Shown: positions 47,317-58,906 of the stretch, piece by piece
Numbering within the stretch: position 1 is the first letter of the stretch
How the letters are laid out: each line of letters begins with the position of its first letter
From: Fragum whitleyi
Lineage: Eukaryota > Mollusca > Bivalvia > Cardiida > Cardiidae
NCBI GenBank assembly: GCA_948146395.1
Contig: OX411544.1
Location: 33,934,457-33,998,456, forward strand
DNA: 64,000 nucleotides
Direction of reading: 5' to 3'
Position numbers and translations under genes: made by a program
Notes under the pieces: generated by a model
The model's database searches: none
Told to the model about the DNA's origin: nothing
Seen by the model: only the letters and a program-made list of their open reading frames with translations

Positions 47317-47414
47317 TTGATACCCTGAGTGCTACATGCTGACATGTCATAATAAAGAGTTTAACAGAGCAGCACATATACACCCACTTAAATGATAGCT
47401 AAAAAAAATGCAGA

Positions 47415-48276
47415 CAGACATACAGATGACTGGGGTCATAACATAGTATGATCCTTTGAGTGTCAATTGAAAATGGTCTTATGCACAACTATATGCCAAA
47501 CAGTCATTTTGCAAGTTTCAGTTCATTCCAAATCAAAGTGTAAGACGAGTTGCTCACAAAAGAAATGTGAATTTCGATTAATTCAAGGGCAGATTATACA
47601 AGAAAAAACCAAGCTTTTTGAATTTCTGAAGTCTTATGCACAACTAAATATCAGGGATATATTGTGGCAAGATTCAGTTCAATCCATTTAAATTTGTAGG
47701 ACACTCAAAAAAATCTGTAATATTAAATTATTTTGTTAAGTAAAGAGCAGTTAGATCAGGAACTTCTTTATATGAAAGGATTTATAGTTCTAAGCACAAA
47801 TTGACAACCTACAGAGTCATTGTGGCAAATTTCAGGTCATTCCCATTCTAAATGTAGGAGAAAAGGAACTCACAAAAACTTTTGTTTTTCATTCAATTCA
47901 AGGGCAGATAATTGAAGATGATTCAAGAATGACAGGAGAATTATGAATTTAAAAAGTCTGATGCATGACAAGACATCATAGGGGGTATTTGGAAGTTTCA
48001 GCTCATTCCCATTGATAGTTTAGGGGGAGTTGCGCACACAAAAAACAATGATTTTTGCTCAATTCAAGGGCAGATAATTCAAGATTTCTTTGTAATGACT
48101 GGAGGGATTTGAATTTCAAAGGTCTTATGCACAACAAGACAAAGGGAGTAATTGTGCCAAGTTTCAGCTCATTCCCATTGATAGTTTAGGAGGAGTTGCG
48201 CACTCAAAAATCGCTGACGGACATACAGAAGAACAGACAACAAAGGCAACAAAGTAATACGACCCTTCTGGCTTTT
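47415..48276 (-). mobile_element. HL-I core, reverse orientation, duplicated copy
   Basis: The same fragment as 45975-46837, present because of the 1.44 kb tandem duplication and differing from it at only a handful of positions. Confidence 0.8.
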
Positions 48277-48480
48277 AAAAATTGGGCCCCAATTGTGCAT
48301 TATAAAAAAAACTCTGAAACCACTAGTTAGGATTTAAACAAACATTACAGAAATGATTCTCAGGACATGTTCTTTCAGATTCCTTTGTTATATGATTGAG
48401 TTGATAGCATGGGCAATATGTCTTTTCATCTCACCAGAAAATTGGCCACAAAGGTAAAACATAGGTTTCTTGTCTTAAGG

Positions 48481-48758
48481 GCCGCCACCATAGCGCAGTT
48501 GGTTAGGCATAAGACTTCCAATCTGGAAGTCGTGGGTTCCATCCCTGGTGGCGGCAAATATCCTTTCCGACGTTTGTCTTTCACCAATGGGTAGATAATC
48601 GTAAACCTATGTGAAATAGCAGTCGGAGGCTAGGAAAGGATGTAATGGTAGTACTGGCGTGAGAAATACCAGGAATCCATTGTTAGGTGCTCCGGCCGCC
48701 GCGATATAACTGAAATAATGTTGAAAGTGGCGTAAAACCCATTCAATCAATCAATCAA
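48481..48758 (+). mobile_element. SINE 3, full length, with 14-bp target duplication
   Basis: A box TAGCGCAGTTGG, B box GGTTCCATCCC (mutated) and the standard body, with tail CAATCAATCAATCAA. TTCTTGTCTTAAGG flanks it at 48467-48480 and 48759-48772. Second parent of the tandem duplication. Confidence 0.93.
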
Positions 48759-48768
48759 TTCTTGTCTT

Positions 48769-49533
48769 AAGGTGGCAATGGACAGCAGCCTCCCGACTCT
48801 ATAAACCGGAAGTTGGTTTTGTTTATTTTACGGCTCTTTTTGCGCGTTGTTTAAAAAGACCGGTTTTCGTAAGATTCTACTTATGGAAATAACGTAGAAT
48901 AATGATGGTAAAACTTCATAATTTAGCTTCTTTTCAACATATGATATTAATTGAATGACTGGATCATTACATTTAACAATAAAATGTGTTAAAACCGTCA
49001 TTCGATTAGGGGGGAACACTGAAAAATAACGAAAAACTTTCTTATTTGCATGGAAAGATATGCTGAATTTTTTACGAAATAAAGGAAAAATATGGATTAT
49101 AAACATATCCGAAAATAAGAAAAATTCATTGGGTAATTTCTTCAAAGACTAGGTTTTTGTGGCATTTTTACCTAGTAAAAATACAAAAATTAGTGCATTT
49201 TGAACTTTTGAAAGCCAATTGTGCAAATGCAATTGATCAAAAAGAAATTTTCTTGTCAATAGCCATTATGTACATGTATAAGGTCTATCAAAATGTGTGT
49301 TTTATAGCTATAACTTAGTACAGGGTTTATACTAGACCTAAAACCAACATAACTGTTTTACTGAAAAATGGCCTATACCACTCAAGGGCAGATAACTCTA
49401 GCACGAAAACGAGCGTAGAAAGGTACCTTCAAATTTTGATATAATGACTGCACAATGTTAATCTACAACATATGTGACCAAGAAAAAAATTCATTGGGTG
49501 GAAAAAAATGACGCTATGTGTCCATTGCTACCT
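48769..49533. mobile_element. MITE-like element with AAGGTGGCAATGGACA ends
   Basis: AAGGTGGCAATGGACA at 48769 is matched by TGTCCATTGCTACCTT near 49519-49533 (one mismatch). The unassigned array continues on both sides. The interior has no motif; a 105-codon minus-strand frame (48828-49145) is rich in Phe, Ile and Lys and unconvincing. SINE 3 integrated at its left edge. Confidence 0.6.
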
Positions 49534-51955
49534 TTTATAAAAAAACCTCTGAAACCACTAGTTAGGATTTAAACAAACATTACAGAAATGAACCTCAGGA
49601 CAAGCTCTTTCAGATTCCTATGTTAAATTCAGATCAGGTTTCATACTTTGAGGGCTAGATGCTGACATGTCACAAAAAAAATGGGGCCCCAATGGTGAAT
49701 TATAAAAAAAACCTTCTTTTCTGAAACCACTGATCATTATTTAACCAAAAATTACATAAATGATCCTCGGGACATGCTCTTTCAGATTCCCAAATTATGA
49801 TTGGGTTGATAATATGGGCAATATGGCTTTTCATATCGCCAGAAAATGGGTCCTTATGGTGAAATATAAAAAGTCTTCTTCTCTAAAACTACTGGCGAGA
49901 ATTCATCTAAACTATACAGAATTGATCCTTAGGATAATATCTTTCAGATTTCTTCCTTAAAATCAGATCGATTTGATACTTCTGGCGCTATAAGCTGATG
50001 TGTTACCGAAAAAGGTGCCCCAATGATGAAATATAAAAAAATCTGACACTCATTCTCAATAAGAGGGGGCATTGGGTTTTGCTGGGGTCTGTACAAAAGC
50101 ATACAAATTTGAGGATAGTAATTGTAAATGTTTAAGATACTGCAGGTCTTTATCTATAAATCAAACAAGCGAGAAATTCAAGTGACGTTTTGCAAAGAAA
50201 ATATTTGATGCAAAACCAGTTAATTTGACATGTATGTTACTGTTGCCGAGAGCTGAAAGTGTTATTCTCTTCGTTCAAACAATTAGAACTGAACTGGAAA
50301 TGAGCAAATAAATCAACTTTACATTACCCCTAATCTGTAAACTTGAAAATATATTAATTTCAGTGGTCTAGCATACCTTTTAACAATTTTAGCATCAGAT
50401 TTTTCAACAAGATTTGATGTCGCCGAAATTAGTGAATGTTCATGAGGTCATACGTTTAAGGTAAATTATGGAAAAGGATGATTAATACCTATATAGTGAT
50501 GAAATCTAGGTCAAGTTCGAAATTGGGGAAAGTGGGTTCTGGAACTAGGACACTAGGTTAAATCTCAGAAAAACCTTGTAGACACTCTGAAAGCTATGTT
50601 TTTTTCTCAATCAACCTGAAAATTGGTCAGAATGAATATCTTGATGAAGTCTATGTCAAGTTTGAAATTGGGTCAAATGGGGTCAAAAATGAGGTCATGG
50701 GGTCAAATCTTAGAAAAACCTTGTAGTCTCTGTAGAACCCATATTTTTTGCTTAATCAACCTCAAAATTGGTCAGAATGATATTCTTAATAGACATGTGC
50801 GGAGTACGTTTGAAAACGGAAACCGAGACCGAAAACGGTTTAAATTGGGGGACCGTATCAAAATGTACGAAATAAACGAAAGCCGGGATTTGACCCTTTT
50901 TTCAGCATTTTAAAGATGGTTTAGCTTAATTCTTTTGGAATTAAGTGTGAACACGTAAAGGTTTATATCCTGAAATCTGTCTCCGAAAAAATCCTCTGAC
51001 GCTTTCACATTTTCTTAGTAAATTACGTCTCATATTTTGAATAGCCTAGATCTGTGCATGTTCGTCTATTGTTACTCAACTTAACCCATTAACATATTTC
51101 CAACGAAGATTGTCTTACCAACTTGACGTATACCTACTATCTTTAAAAGATGTACAGTATCATGGGAGCAAAGATTCAGACCCTTAAGAGTAGATTAGTA
51201 TAGTTAAAGTTCTGTTTATATGTATTCACACGACTATACACTCTAATCGATCACGGAATTGCAGGTTGGCCGTTAGCATGAGGCGCCATCGGATGCCACA
51301 GCCCTTCACCTACAACTCTCACAGGTATCCATTTATACACCTGGGTGGAGAGGAGCAACATGGAGTAAATAATTTGCTCAGAAAAATCCCTGTGGTCTGG
51401 TCTAGATAGGTGTCCGAAGCCTAGGCCTACCCTGAGTTCAAGATACAAAAAGATATGGAACGTTTAAAAATTGTACCGAGACCACTTTACTTGTGAGTAG
51501 ACAACCTAAGCAAAGTAACATTTCTAAAATGTTTCGTTGACGTGTCCATCCTGAACGCATGACAGGTTAACTGAAGCTTACGACGCCCGTTATGCGCCAG
51601 CCTCGTGCAACTAGGCTATGCGTTCGTGCGACTATCGCATTGTGTAAAAGGTGCCGTTACTTATATGGTTGTATCCGTAAACTTTCAGTTTGTATGTCCA
51701 TATTATGGACACTCATCCACAAATTTCATGGGTGCCCATTAACCGTTTATGGGTGCACCTCGATCATATTGACGAAAGCATTATTTTTTTACTTTGCAAC
51801 TTCATTTCAGCCTCATTTTGTAAGAAACTGAAAAGATTTTTGGGGTTCAACTCCAACCCTAAAGAGCCCATCCGCATAATTTCGGACATGCACCCGTAGA
51901 AATCAAGCCTGGAATCGCATGTATTTCTACTGCTAGAGCTATCATTTAAGCCTAT

Positions 51956-52393
51956 TAAAGCCTTGTTTACATTTGACTTACAGAGCTCGCACGGCACCAG
52001 TAACTCGCCGTAACCCAAAATTCATGCGGTCCCTGTGCGGAGGCATACGGTGTCCGTGTTATGATCGCATGGCTTTGCGGGTGCCGTTGATCCTTGCGAT
52101 TTTGCACTGTCACCTTGCCATGTTTTGACTTGAAGTCTTTAACGGATCACCCTACGCCCCCCGTGTGGGCACCATGCACGATTTATATTGTAAATAGCTG
52201 ACAAATCATACGGTCATCGTGCGGGAATCCCCAATGAGTCCTATGACAGTTTAATGAAAACCCATGCGGATATCGCACGATTCTGTAAACAAATTAGCCG
52301 TAGAAAATAAAATCGTACGATGTCAAAAATATTATACAAGAAATCGCAGGGTGCAATATCGTATGGCGACCATGGCAAATGTAAACTAAATTA
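51956..52393. mobile_element. CG-rich MITE, copy 1
   Basis: Bounded by TAAAGCCTTGTTTACATTTG and its partial complement CAAATGTAAACTA. The interior is dense in words like CCGTGCGAT, TCGCACGG and ATCGCATGG, in both orientations and far richer in CpG than its surroundings. No coding frame of interest. Confidence 0.7.
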
Positions 52394-53028
52394 TAAAAGT
52401 TCCATTTGGTATCGGCGATTAGTCAGCGATGCATCGCCGGCGCATTGCCGTCTAGTGACCACATCTCGCCGGTGTATTATCAGCACAAGCTGTTTAATCA
52501 GCCCATGTTATCTGTATCATCACTGGACAAGAAATAAGACTTAGCCAGGTCGGTCGGGTTTTATGTGTCTGCAAAATATTATAGGCATCGCCGACATGTC
52601 GGGAATTATAAAATAATGGTTGATTTCATTTTAAATTAAGTTATCACTGAGGGAAACAACTGTCTAAAAAAGTTTAATGGTTCATAATGAATCTAAATTT
52701 ACTGGAACAAAGGAAAATAAACATTTGAAGGTCTAGCATGTATTCCGTCTAGAATTGGACATGCAAGTATGAGTTTCAAAAGGATAGGGAAAATTATGAG
52801 GCCCAACTTTTTTGTGGACAGCAGAATTCTTAGGACATCTTTTGTAGAAAATATACAATTAAGTGTGTGTATACACGTACAAAATTATCAACATCAAAAA
52901 TAAAGATTCTCCTTTTCTGCCTTATTTTATATAACACGAAGATGTACGAATACGACAAATTATAACAAGGTTCAAATAAAAGTAATTCTATGAACTTGAC
53001 CTATACTCGTTCAAATACCTTAAAAGAA

Positions 53029-53309
53029 TTGGTTGATTGATTGAATGGGGTTTTACGCCGCTTTCAACATTATTTCAGTTATATCGCGGCGGCTGGAGCA
53101 CCTAACAATGGATTCCTGGTATTTCTCACGCCAGTACTACCATTACATCCTTTCCTAGCCTCCAGCTACTATCTCACATAGATCTACGATTATCGACCCA
53201 TTGGTGAGAGACAAATAGTCGGAAAGAATGAATGCCGCCGTCGGGGATCGAACCCATGACCTCTAGTTTGACAGTCCGACGCGCTACCAACTGCGCTATG
53301 ACGGCGGCT
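53029..53309 (-). mobile_element. Full-length SINE with 13-bp target duplication
   Basis: On the minus strand the head is GCCGCCGTCATAGCGCAGTT with an anticodon-loop position reading CTGTCAA, B box GGTTCGATCCC, then the standard body and a (CAAT)n tail. TACCTTAAAAGAA flanks it at 53016-53028 and 53310-53322. Confidence 0.93.
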
Positions 53310-53393
53310 TACCTTAAAAGAAACAGACTTTAGAGAACAACACCCCTTTATTCTCTAACGTTTATTTCTATTTGCGGCAAAATAACGGCAATC

Positions 53394-53940
53394 TAAAGCC
53401 TAGTTTACATTTGGCACGGTCGCCGTACGATAACGCAGCCTGCGAATTTCGTATATTTTTGACAACGTACGATTTTATTTTATATGGCGTATGTGTACGG
53501 TGTCTGTACGAGTTTTCATAAAACTGTCACAATAATCATTGAGGTTTACGTGCGTGGATCGCAAGATAATCGTGCGATCCCCGAACGGAGACCATGCGAT
53601 TTATGAACTTTTTTACACTGTTCTCTGTGCGGCTGCCGTACGATCATCCGTTAAAGACTTATAGGCAAAACATCGCACGGTGGCTGTGCGATGTCCGCGT
53701 GGCAATCGAGCGATGTCTCTACGACGAGTGTACGGGCTACGGTCTCCCTGTGGTCTTGTAATTTTGAAAAACTTGTATAACTTTTTTAAAATGGTACAGT
53801 CCACGGCATCCACAAAACCGTGCGATGATCACACGGACATCGCATGCCCTCGCACGGCTACCGCACGATTTTGTGGTTATGACGAGTTACGGGCGCCGAA
53901 CGGGCTCCTTAAGTCAAATGTAATCTAGAATTTAAAAGTG
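53394..53940. mobile_element. CG-rich MITE, copy 2
   Basis: Bounded by TAAAGCCTAGTTTACATTTG and CAAATGTAATCTA. Same CpG-rich interior as 51956-52393 (ATCGCACGG, CCGTGCGAT, CGTACGAT). The frames seen on both strands across it (53613-53928) arise from this composition. Confidence 0.72.
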
Positions 53941-53978
53941 TGTAAAGGATTGGTTAAACGTACTTAGTTTCTGCGAAG

Positions 53979-54248
53979 ATCGTCGTTATAGCGCAGTTGA
54001 CGGTTTGGCGTCGGACTGTCAATCTAGAAATCCCGGGTTCGATCCCCGACGGCGGCACTCATTCTTTCCGACTATTTGTCTCCTTCTAATGGGTCGATAA
54101 TAACAGGCCTATGTGTGATAGTAGCTTGAGCCTTGAAATAATGTAATGGTTGTATTGGTGTGTTAAATGCCAGGAATCCATTCTAAGGTGCTATAGCCGC
54201 GCGATATAACTGAAAAATTATTGAAAGCGACGTAAAACCACATTCAAC
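53979..54248 (+). mobile_element. SINE, full length, diverged
   Basis: The head has GCGCAGTTGACGGTTTGGCG, CTGTCAA at the anticodon-loop position and an intact B box GGTTCGATCCC. The body is diverged (GAGCCTTGAAATAATG replaces GAGGCTAGGAAAGGATG) and the tail is AAAACCACATTCAACAAC. Confidence 0.88.
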
Positions 54249-54893
54249 AACAAGGTCCTTTGGTCTACATAGTTGTATACGTCTTATATCGTCATTGTTT
54301 ATTGCGTTTCAAGTGGAAAAATTCCGGCAGTATAGGCCGTATAAAATGAATACTCATGTAACTCAAATGTTAAAGGGTAATAAGACAATTGAACAAACAA
54401 AAGACCACACAAATTCACGAAAAGATAAGAAGCCGAACATCATTTTAACCTTCTTGATCCAAAATATGGTTCGGGGTAAATATATAGACGAGATTTCTTC
54501 AATTATGTTATTGTGTTGTTTCGTTAATTTTGATACGACCCTTTTTATTCCGTTTTCGGGTTTCCTTTTCGGGTTTCTGTTCTCCTTCGCACACGTCTAA
54601 TAAAACCTAGGTCAAGTTCGAAATTGGGTCAAGTGGGGTCAAAAACTAGGTCAATCCTTTGTCATGAATGTCTTGATAAAATCAAGGTCAAGTTTGAAAT
54701 TGGGTCAAGTGAGGTCTTAAACTAGGTCACTAGGTCAATTCTTTGAAAAACCTTGTAGACTTGTACACTTTGTGGCCAGAATGATATTCTTAATAAAATC
54801 TAGGTCAAGTTCAAAATTGGGTCAAAATGGGTCAAAAACTAGGTTACAAGGTAAATGCTTAGAAAAACCTTGCAGACACTCTTGAAGCTATTT

Positions 54894-55891
54894 TTATACG
54901 CCCGAAGGGTCGTATTATGTTATGGCCTCGGTCGTCCGTCCGTCCGTCTGTCCGTCCGTTAGCAATTTTTTGTGTGCGCAACTCCTCCTAAACTATCAAT
55001 AGGAATAAGCTGAAACTACACACAATTACTCCCTATGATGTCTAGTTGTGCATAAGACCTTTGAAATTCAAATCGCTCCAGTCATTCCTGAGAAATCTTG
55101 AATTATCTGCCCTTTAATATAACCAAAATCACTGTTTTTTGTGTGCGCAACTCCTCCTAAACTATCAATGGTAATAAGCTGAAACTACACACAATTACTC
55201 CCTATGATGTCTAGTTGTGCATAAGACCTTTGAGATTCAAATCGCTCCAGTCATTCCTGAGAAATCTTGAATTATCTGCCCTTTAATATAACCAAAATCA
55301 CTATTTTTTGTGTGCGCAACTCCTCCTAAACTATCAATGGTAATAAGCTGAAACTACACACAATTACTCCCTATGATGTCTAGTTGTGCATAAGACCTTT
55401 GAAATTCAAATTGCTCTGGTCATTCCTGAGAAATCTTGAATTATCTGCCCTTGATTTAAACGAAAATCACTATTTTTTGTGTGCGCAACTCCTCCTTAAC
55501 TATCAATTGAAATGAGCTGAAACTAGACACAATTACTCTCTATGATGTCTAGTTTTGCATAAGACTTTGCAATTCAAAATGCTCCAGTTATTCTAGAGTT
55601 ATCTTGGATTATCTGCCCTTGAGTTGATGAAAAACAAAATTTCTTGTTGGCTCATTTTCTCCTACATTATGGATGGGAATGATGAAAGGAAACTTGTCTT
55701 AATGACTCTGTAGGTTGTCTTTTTGTGCTTAGGACTTAATATATTTTCATATTTAAATGTTATGGCACCAGTTGTCTGTCTGTCTGTCTGTTTGCAAAAT
55801 TTTTAGCTATCATTCAAGCTCATGTTATCGACAAGCCAAGGTTACTGACAAGCCCCTTCGGGCGTATATGCGCCGCTCTGCGAAGCTCTTG
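54894..55891 (+). mobile_element. HL-I element, full length
   Basis: Starts TTATACGCCCGAAGGGTCGT, a hairpin capped by GAA, and ends CCCTTCGGGCGTATA (a long inverted copy of the start), a weak GCT-CTGCGA-AGC hairpin and TCTTG. GTCCGTCCGTCC follows the start. Four to five units of 169 bp start with GTGTGCGCAACTCC at 54972, 55141, 55310 and 55479. It interrupts the HL-A2-type array within a T-run. Confidence 0.9.
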
Positions 55892-56133
55892 TTTTCCTAA
55901 AAAAATTAGTCTTAATGAATGTCTTGATAAAATCTAGGTCAAGTTCAAAAATTGGGTCAATTGATCTAAACAAAAGCGACCACTGCATCAAATCTTAGAA
56001 AAACATTGTAGACACTCTAGAACCTTTATATTTTGCTCAATCAATCTGAAAATGAGTCAGATTGATATTCTGAATGAAATCAAGGTCTAGTTTGAAATTT
56101 GATCAGGTTCAGTACCATCTGAGATCAAGAAGT

Positions 56134-56276
56134 CCAATCATAGAAAATTGGCTCCCAAGCCATATTGGTATTCGTGGTAATGAGGAGGCAGATAAAGCTG
56201 CCAAGGATGCATTATCACTTGAAATTTTACCATTAGAAGTACCTTTTACCGATTTCAAACCCTTAATTCATAGTTT
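56134..56276 (+). pseudogene. LINE ORF2 segment: RNase H C-terminal motif
   Basis: The translated frame contains WLPSHIGIRGNEEADKAAKD, the RNase H motif around the last catalytic Asp (usual form W-[VL]-P-S-H-x-G-x-x-G-N-E-x-A-D). The frame continues with FKPLIHSF and is then cut by HL-C. The reverse transcriptase part is absent, so the copy is dead. Confidence 0.9.
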
Positions 56277-57296
56277 TTAGCTCCACTGGCTGAAAGCCAC
56301 TGGGGCTATTGTCATGGCATTGTGTCCGTCGTGCGTCCGTGCGTGCGGTCGTAAACTTTTTCTTTAAAAATCTTCTTCTCAGAAACTACTGGATGGGTTT
56401 CAACCAAACTTCACAGGGATGATCCTTGGGTGACCCCCTTTCAAAGTTGTTCAAGAAATTTTGATCCAATGAAAAACATGGATCTAATGGGCGTGGCTAA
56501 TTTCAAAATATGGTAAAAAGTGATTTTTCTCAGGTTCTAATTGATGGATACCAATTAAATTTTACATGAATGATACTTGGGTGACCTTTTATCAGTCTAC
56601 AAAAAATTATTGAAATCGGATGAAAATTATGTATTTTATGGGCAGAGGTCATTTCTCTATATGTTATATAGTGGAAACTTTGAAAATCATTTTCTCAGAA
56701 TCTAATAGATAGATATCAACCAAATTTTACATGAATGATCCTTGGGTGACCCTTTATCAGTCTACAAAAAAGTATTGAAATCGGATGAAAATTATGTATT
56801 TTATGGGCGGAGGTCATTTCTCTATATGTTATATAGTGGAAACTTTGAAAATCATTTTCTCAGAATCTAATTGATAGATATCAACCAAATTTTACATGAA
56901 TGATCCTTGTGTGACCCTTTATCAGTCTACCAAAGATTATTGCGATCAGATGAAAAATTTGTATTTTATGGGCGGAGGTCATTTCCACTATATGTTATAT
57001 AGTGGAAACTTTGAAAATCATTTTCTTAGAATGTAACTGATGGATATCAATCAAACTTCATTAGTAAGATCCTTGGGTGATCCATTATCATGCAGCCAAA
57101 AATTATTGTCATTGGATGAAAAATATGTATTTTATGGGCGGAAGTCATTTCTCTATATTTTATAATGTTGGAGACTTTGAAAATCATTTCAACATCAGTA
57201 AAACCCAAAATATCTAAAAATCAAGTCAAAACCTAGATTTGCTATTACAAGAAATTCAAGCCTGTGGAGCGACACAAGCCATTCATGGCTTTTTAG
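56277..57296 (+). mobile_element. HL-C element inside the LINE frame
   Basis: TTAGCTCCACTGGCTGAAAG to CATGGCTTTTTAG, with GCCTGTGGAGCGA before the hairpin. Removing exactly this interval restores an open LINE frame (…SF|IYDVW…). The terminal CTAG has become TTAG. Units of about 165 bp as in the other HL-C copies. Confidence 0.9.
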
Positions 57297-57535
57297 TATT
57301 TATGATGTCTGGAGGAACTGTTGGTCAGATCCAGCTAACCAGAATAATAAATTATTTTCTGTTCGACAAAACCTCGGCGATTGGTTACCTGGTTACAGGT
57401 CATGCCGTCGCGAAGAGCTAATTCTAACTAGATTACGCATTGGTCATTCTCACTTAATACACTCCTACCTTTTAAAAGGAGAAGAGATGCCAATGTGCAT
57501 TCCATGCAACGCTCCTCTTACTATCAAACTTATTT
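57297..57535 (+). pseudogene. LINE ORF2 segment: C-terminal arginine-rich helix and Cys knuckle
   Basis: Encodes YDVWRNCW, then REELILTRLRIGHSHLIHSY, then EEMPMCIPCN. This is the conserved R-x-x-E-x-x-L-x-R-L-R-x-G-H-[ST] region and the first two Cys of the CCHC knuckle. The expected His (in the usual H-I-L) is Leu at 57529-57531, a disabling change. Confidence 0.92.
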
Positions 57536-58809
57536 TTAGCTCACCTGAGCACGAAGTGCTCAAGGTGAGCTATTGGGATCGTAGAATGTCCGTCGTCCGT
57601 CGTCAGTCGTGCGTCGTCCGTCGTCCGTCGTGCGTCGTGCGTCGTCCACAATTTCTTTAAACATCTTCTCCTCCTAAACCAGTGGGCCAATCTTGATGAA
57701 ACTTGGCAGGGATGTTCCTTGGGTCAAGCTCTACCAAAGTTGTTCAGATAAATGAAATCCACCCTTAACTTTCCCTTTACCCTTAACAAAAAGGGTGAAA
57801 ATATGAAAATCTTTAAAAATCTTCTTCTCTGAAACCAGAAGGCAGACAGCTTTCATATTTGGTATGTAGCATTTAGTGGACCTCTACCAAGTTTGTTCAT
57901 ATCAAGACCCTGGGGTCATATTTGGGCTTAGCCCGGGCGCAACCCTTTTTACATAGAATCAAAAAGCGAAAATCTTTTAAAATCTTCTTCTCTGTAACCA
58001 GATGGCAGACAGCTTTAATATTTGGTGTGTAGCATCACCTAGTGGGCCTCTACCAAGTTTGTTCATAACAAGACCCTTGGGTCATATTTGTGCTTTGCAC
58101 GGGTGCATCCCTTTATCTCTAATGAGCACAAAGGGTAAAAAATTGAAAATCTTCAAAAATCTTCTTCTCTGAAACTAGAAGGCAGACAGCTTTCATATTT
58201 GGTATGTAGCATCATCTAGTGGACCTCTACCAAGTTTGTTCATATCAAGACCCTGGGGTCATATTTGGGCTTCACCTGGGCGCAACCCTTTTTACATAGA
58301 ATCAAAGAGCAAAAATCTTTTAAAATCTTCTTCTCTGTAACCAGATGGCAGACAGCTTTAATATTTGGTGTGTAGCATCACCTAGTGGGCCTCTACCAAG
58401 TTTGTTCATATCAAGACCCTTGGGTCATATTTGGGCTTTGCACGGGCGCATCCCTTTATCTCTTATGAGCACGAAGGGTAAAAATATGAAAATCTTCAAA
58501 AATCTTCTTCTCTGAAACCAGAAGGCAGACAGCTTTCATATTTAGAATGAAGCATCATCTTATGGACTTCTTCCAAGTTTGTTCATATCAAGACCCTGGG
58601 GTCACTTTTGGGGTCCACCCGGGTGCATCCCTTTTTACATAGAATCAAAGAGCAAAAAGGCATATCTTTCTTGCTCTTCGCTGAAAACGTTCCATGGTAT
58701 TGATCTTAGGCAGTTATCTTCTTTTTGACATCTGCCTATCTAATTAATGTGATGTCCCAGGGGTCATAGAGACTCAGGTGAGCGATCTAGGACCATCTTG
58801 GTCCTCTTG
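57536..58809 (+). mobile_element. HL-A element inside the LINE frame
   Basis: Full copy, TTAGCTCACCTGAGC to ATCTTGGTCCTCTTG, closely similar to 12864-14114. Five or more internal units. Its removal rejoins the LINE codons on either side in frame (…KLIF|INCIDF…). Confidence 0.93.
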
Positions 58810-58906
58810 TTATAAATTGTATTGATTTCTCTTTTATCAGAGACAAATATTTTAAAGTTGATAGTATGAGGCAGCTGTTTGAGAATGTCAAATTGGAATT
58901 GATTTT
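58810..58906 (+). pseudogene. LINE ORF2 segment after the Cys knuckle
   Basis: Encodes INCIDFSFIRDKYF and MRQLFENVKLELI. The Cys is the last zinc ligand of the knuckle, and the R-x-x-[FY]-F and LF pattern is usual for this region. It ends at the HL-J insertion. Confidence 0.9.

Larger units (their letters stand above)
45666..48758 (+). repeat. Tandem duplication of 1.44 kb, near-identical, bounded by SINEs
   Basis: The unit from SINE 1 to the next SINE head is repeated immediately with a period of 1439-1440 bp. I count about seven differences (for example 46266 region A-run length, TCTTATGCATG versus TCTGATGCATG, GATAGCTTAGG versus GATAGTTTAGG). Frames inside it therefore appear twice (46027 and 47467; 46970 and 48409). 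The first junction lies within a SINE. A recent event or, less likely, an assembly duplication. Confidence 0.95.
45190..50050 (+). repeat. Dispersed tandem-unit core of an unassigned element
   Basis: Units with GAAACCACTGGTCAGAAT, CAAACTTTACAGAAATGATC and CTCAGGACATGCTCTTTC occur at 45270-45650, 46860-46960 (and its duplicate at 48300-48400) and 49545-50045. They look like one array opened by later insertions. The unit is roughly 150 bp. No HL termini were found for it. Confidence 0.6.
50792..54597. mobile_element. 3.8 kb TIR element with empty site
   Basis: Ends GACATGTGCGGAG and, reversed, GACGTGTGCGAAG, continuing with ACGGAAACC and GAAACCCGAAAA words. TAATA flanks both ends (50787-50791 and 54598-54602). 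Uninterrupted array units read CTTAATAAAATCTAGG (54787, 63478), giving the empty site with a single TAATA. The interior contains two CG-rich MITEs and two SINEs, but I find no transposase. Confidence 0.78.

Noticed and set aside
46027..48594. Two pairs of identical short genes
   Set aside because: The pairs are identical because of the 1.44 kb tandem duplication. One lies in a reverse-oriented HL-I core and the other runs into a SINE head.
53613..53928. Overlapping frames rich in Arg and Thr
   Set aside because: Compositional effect of the CpG-rich MITE; both strands are open at once.
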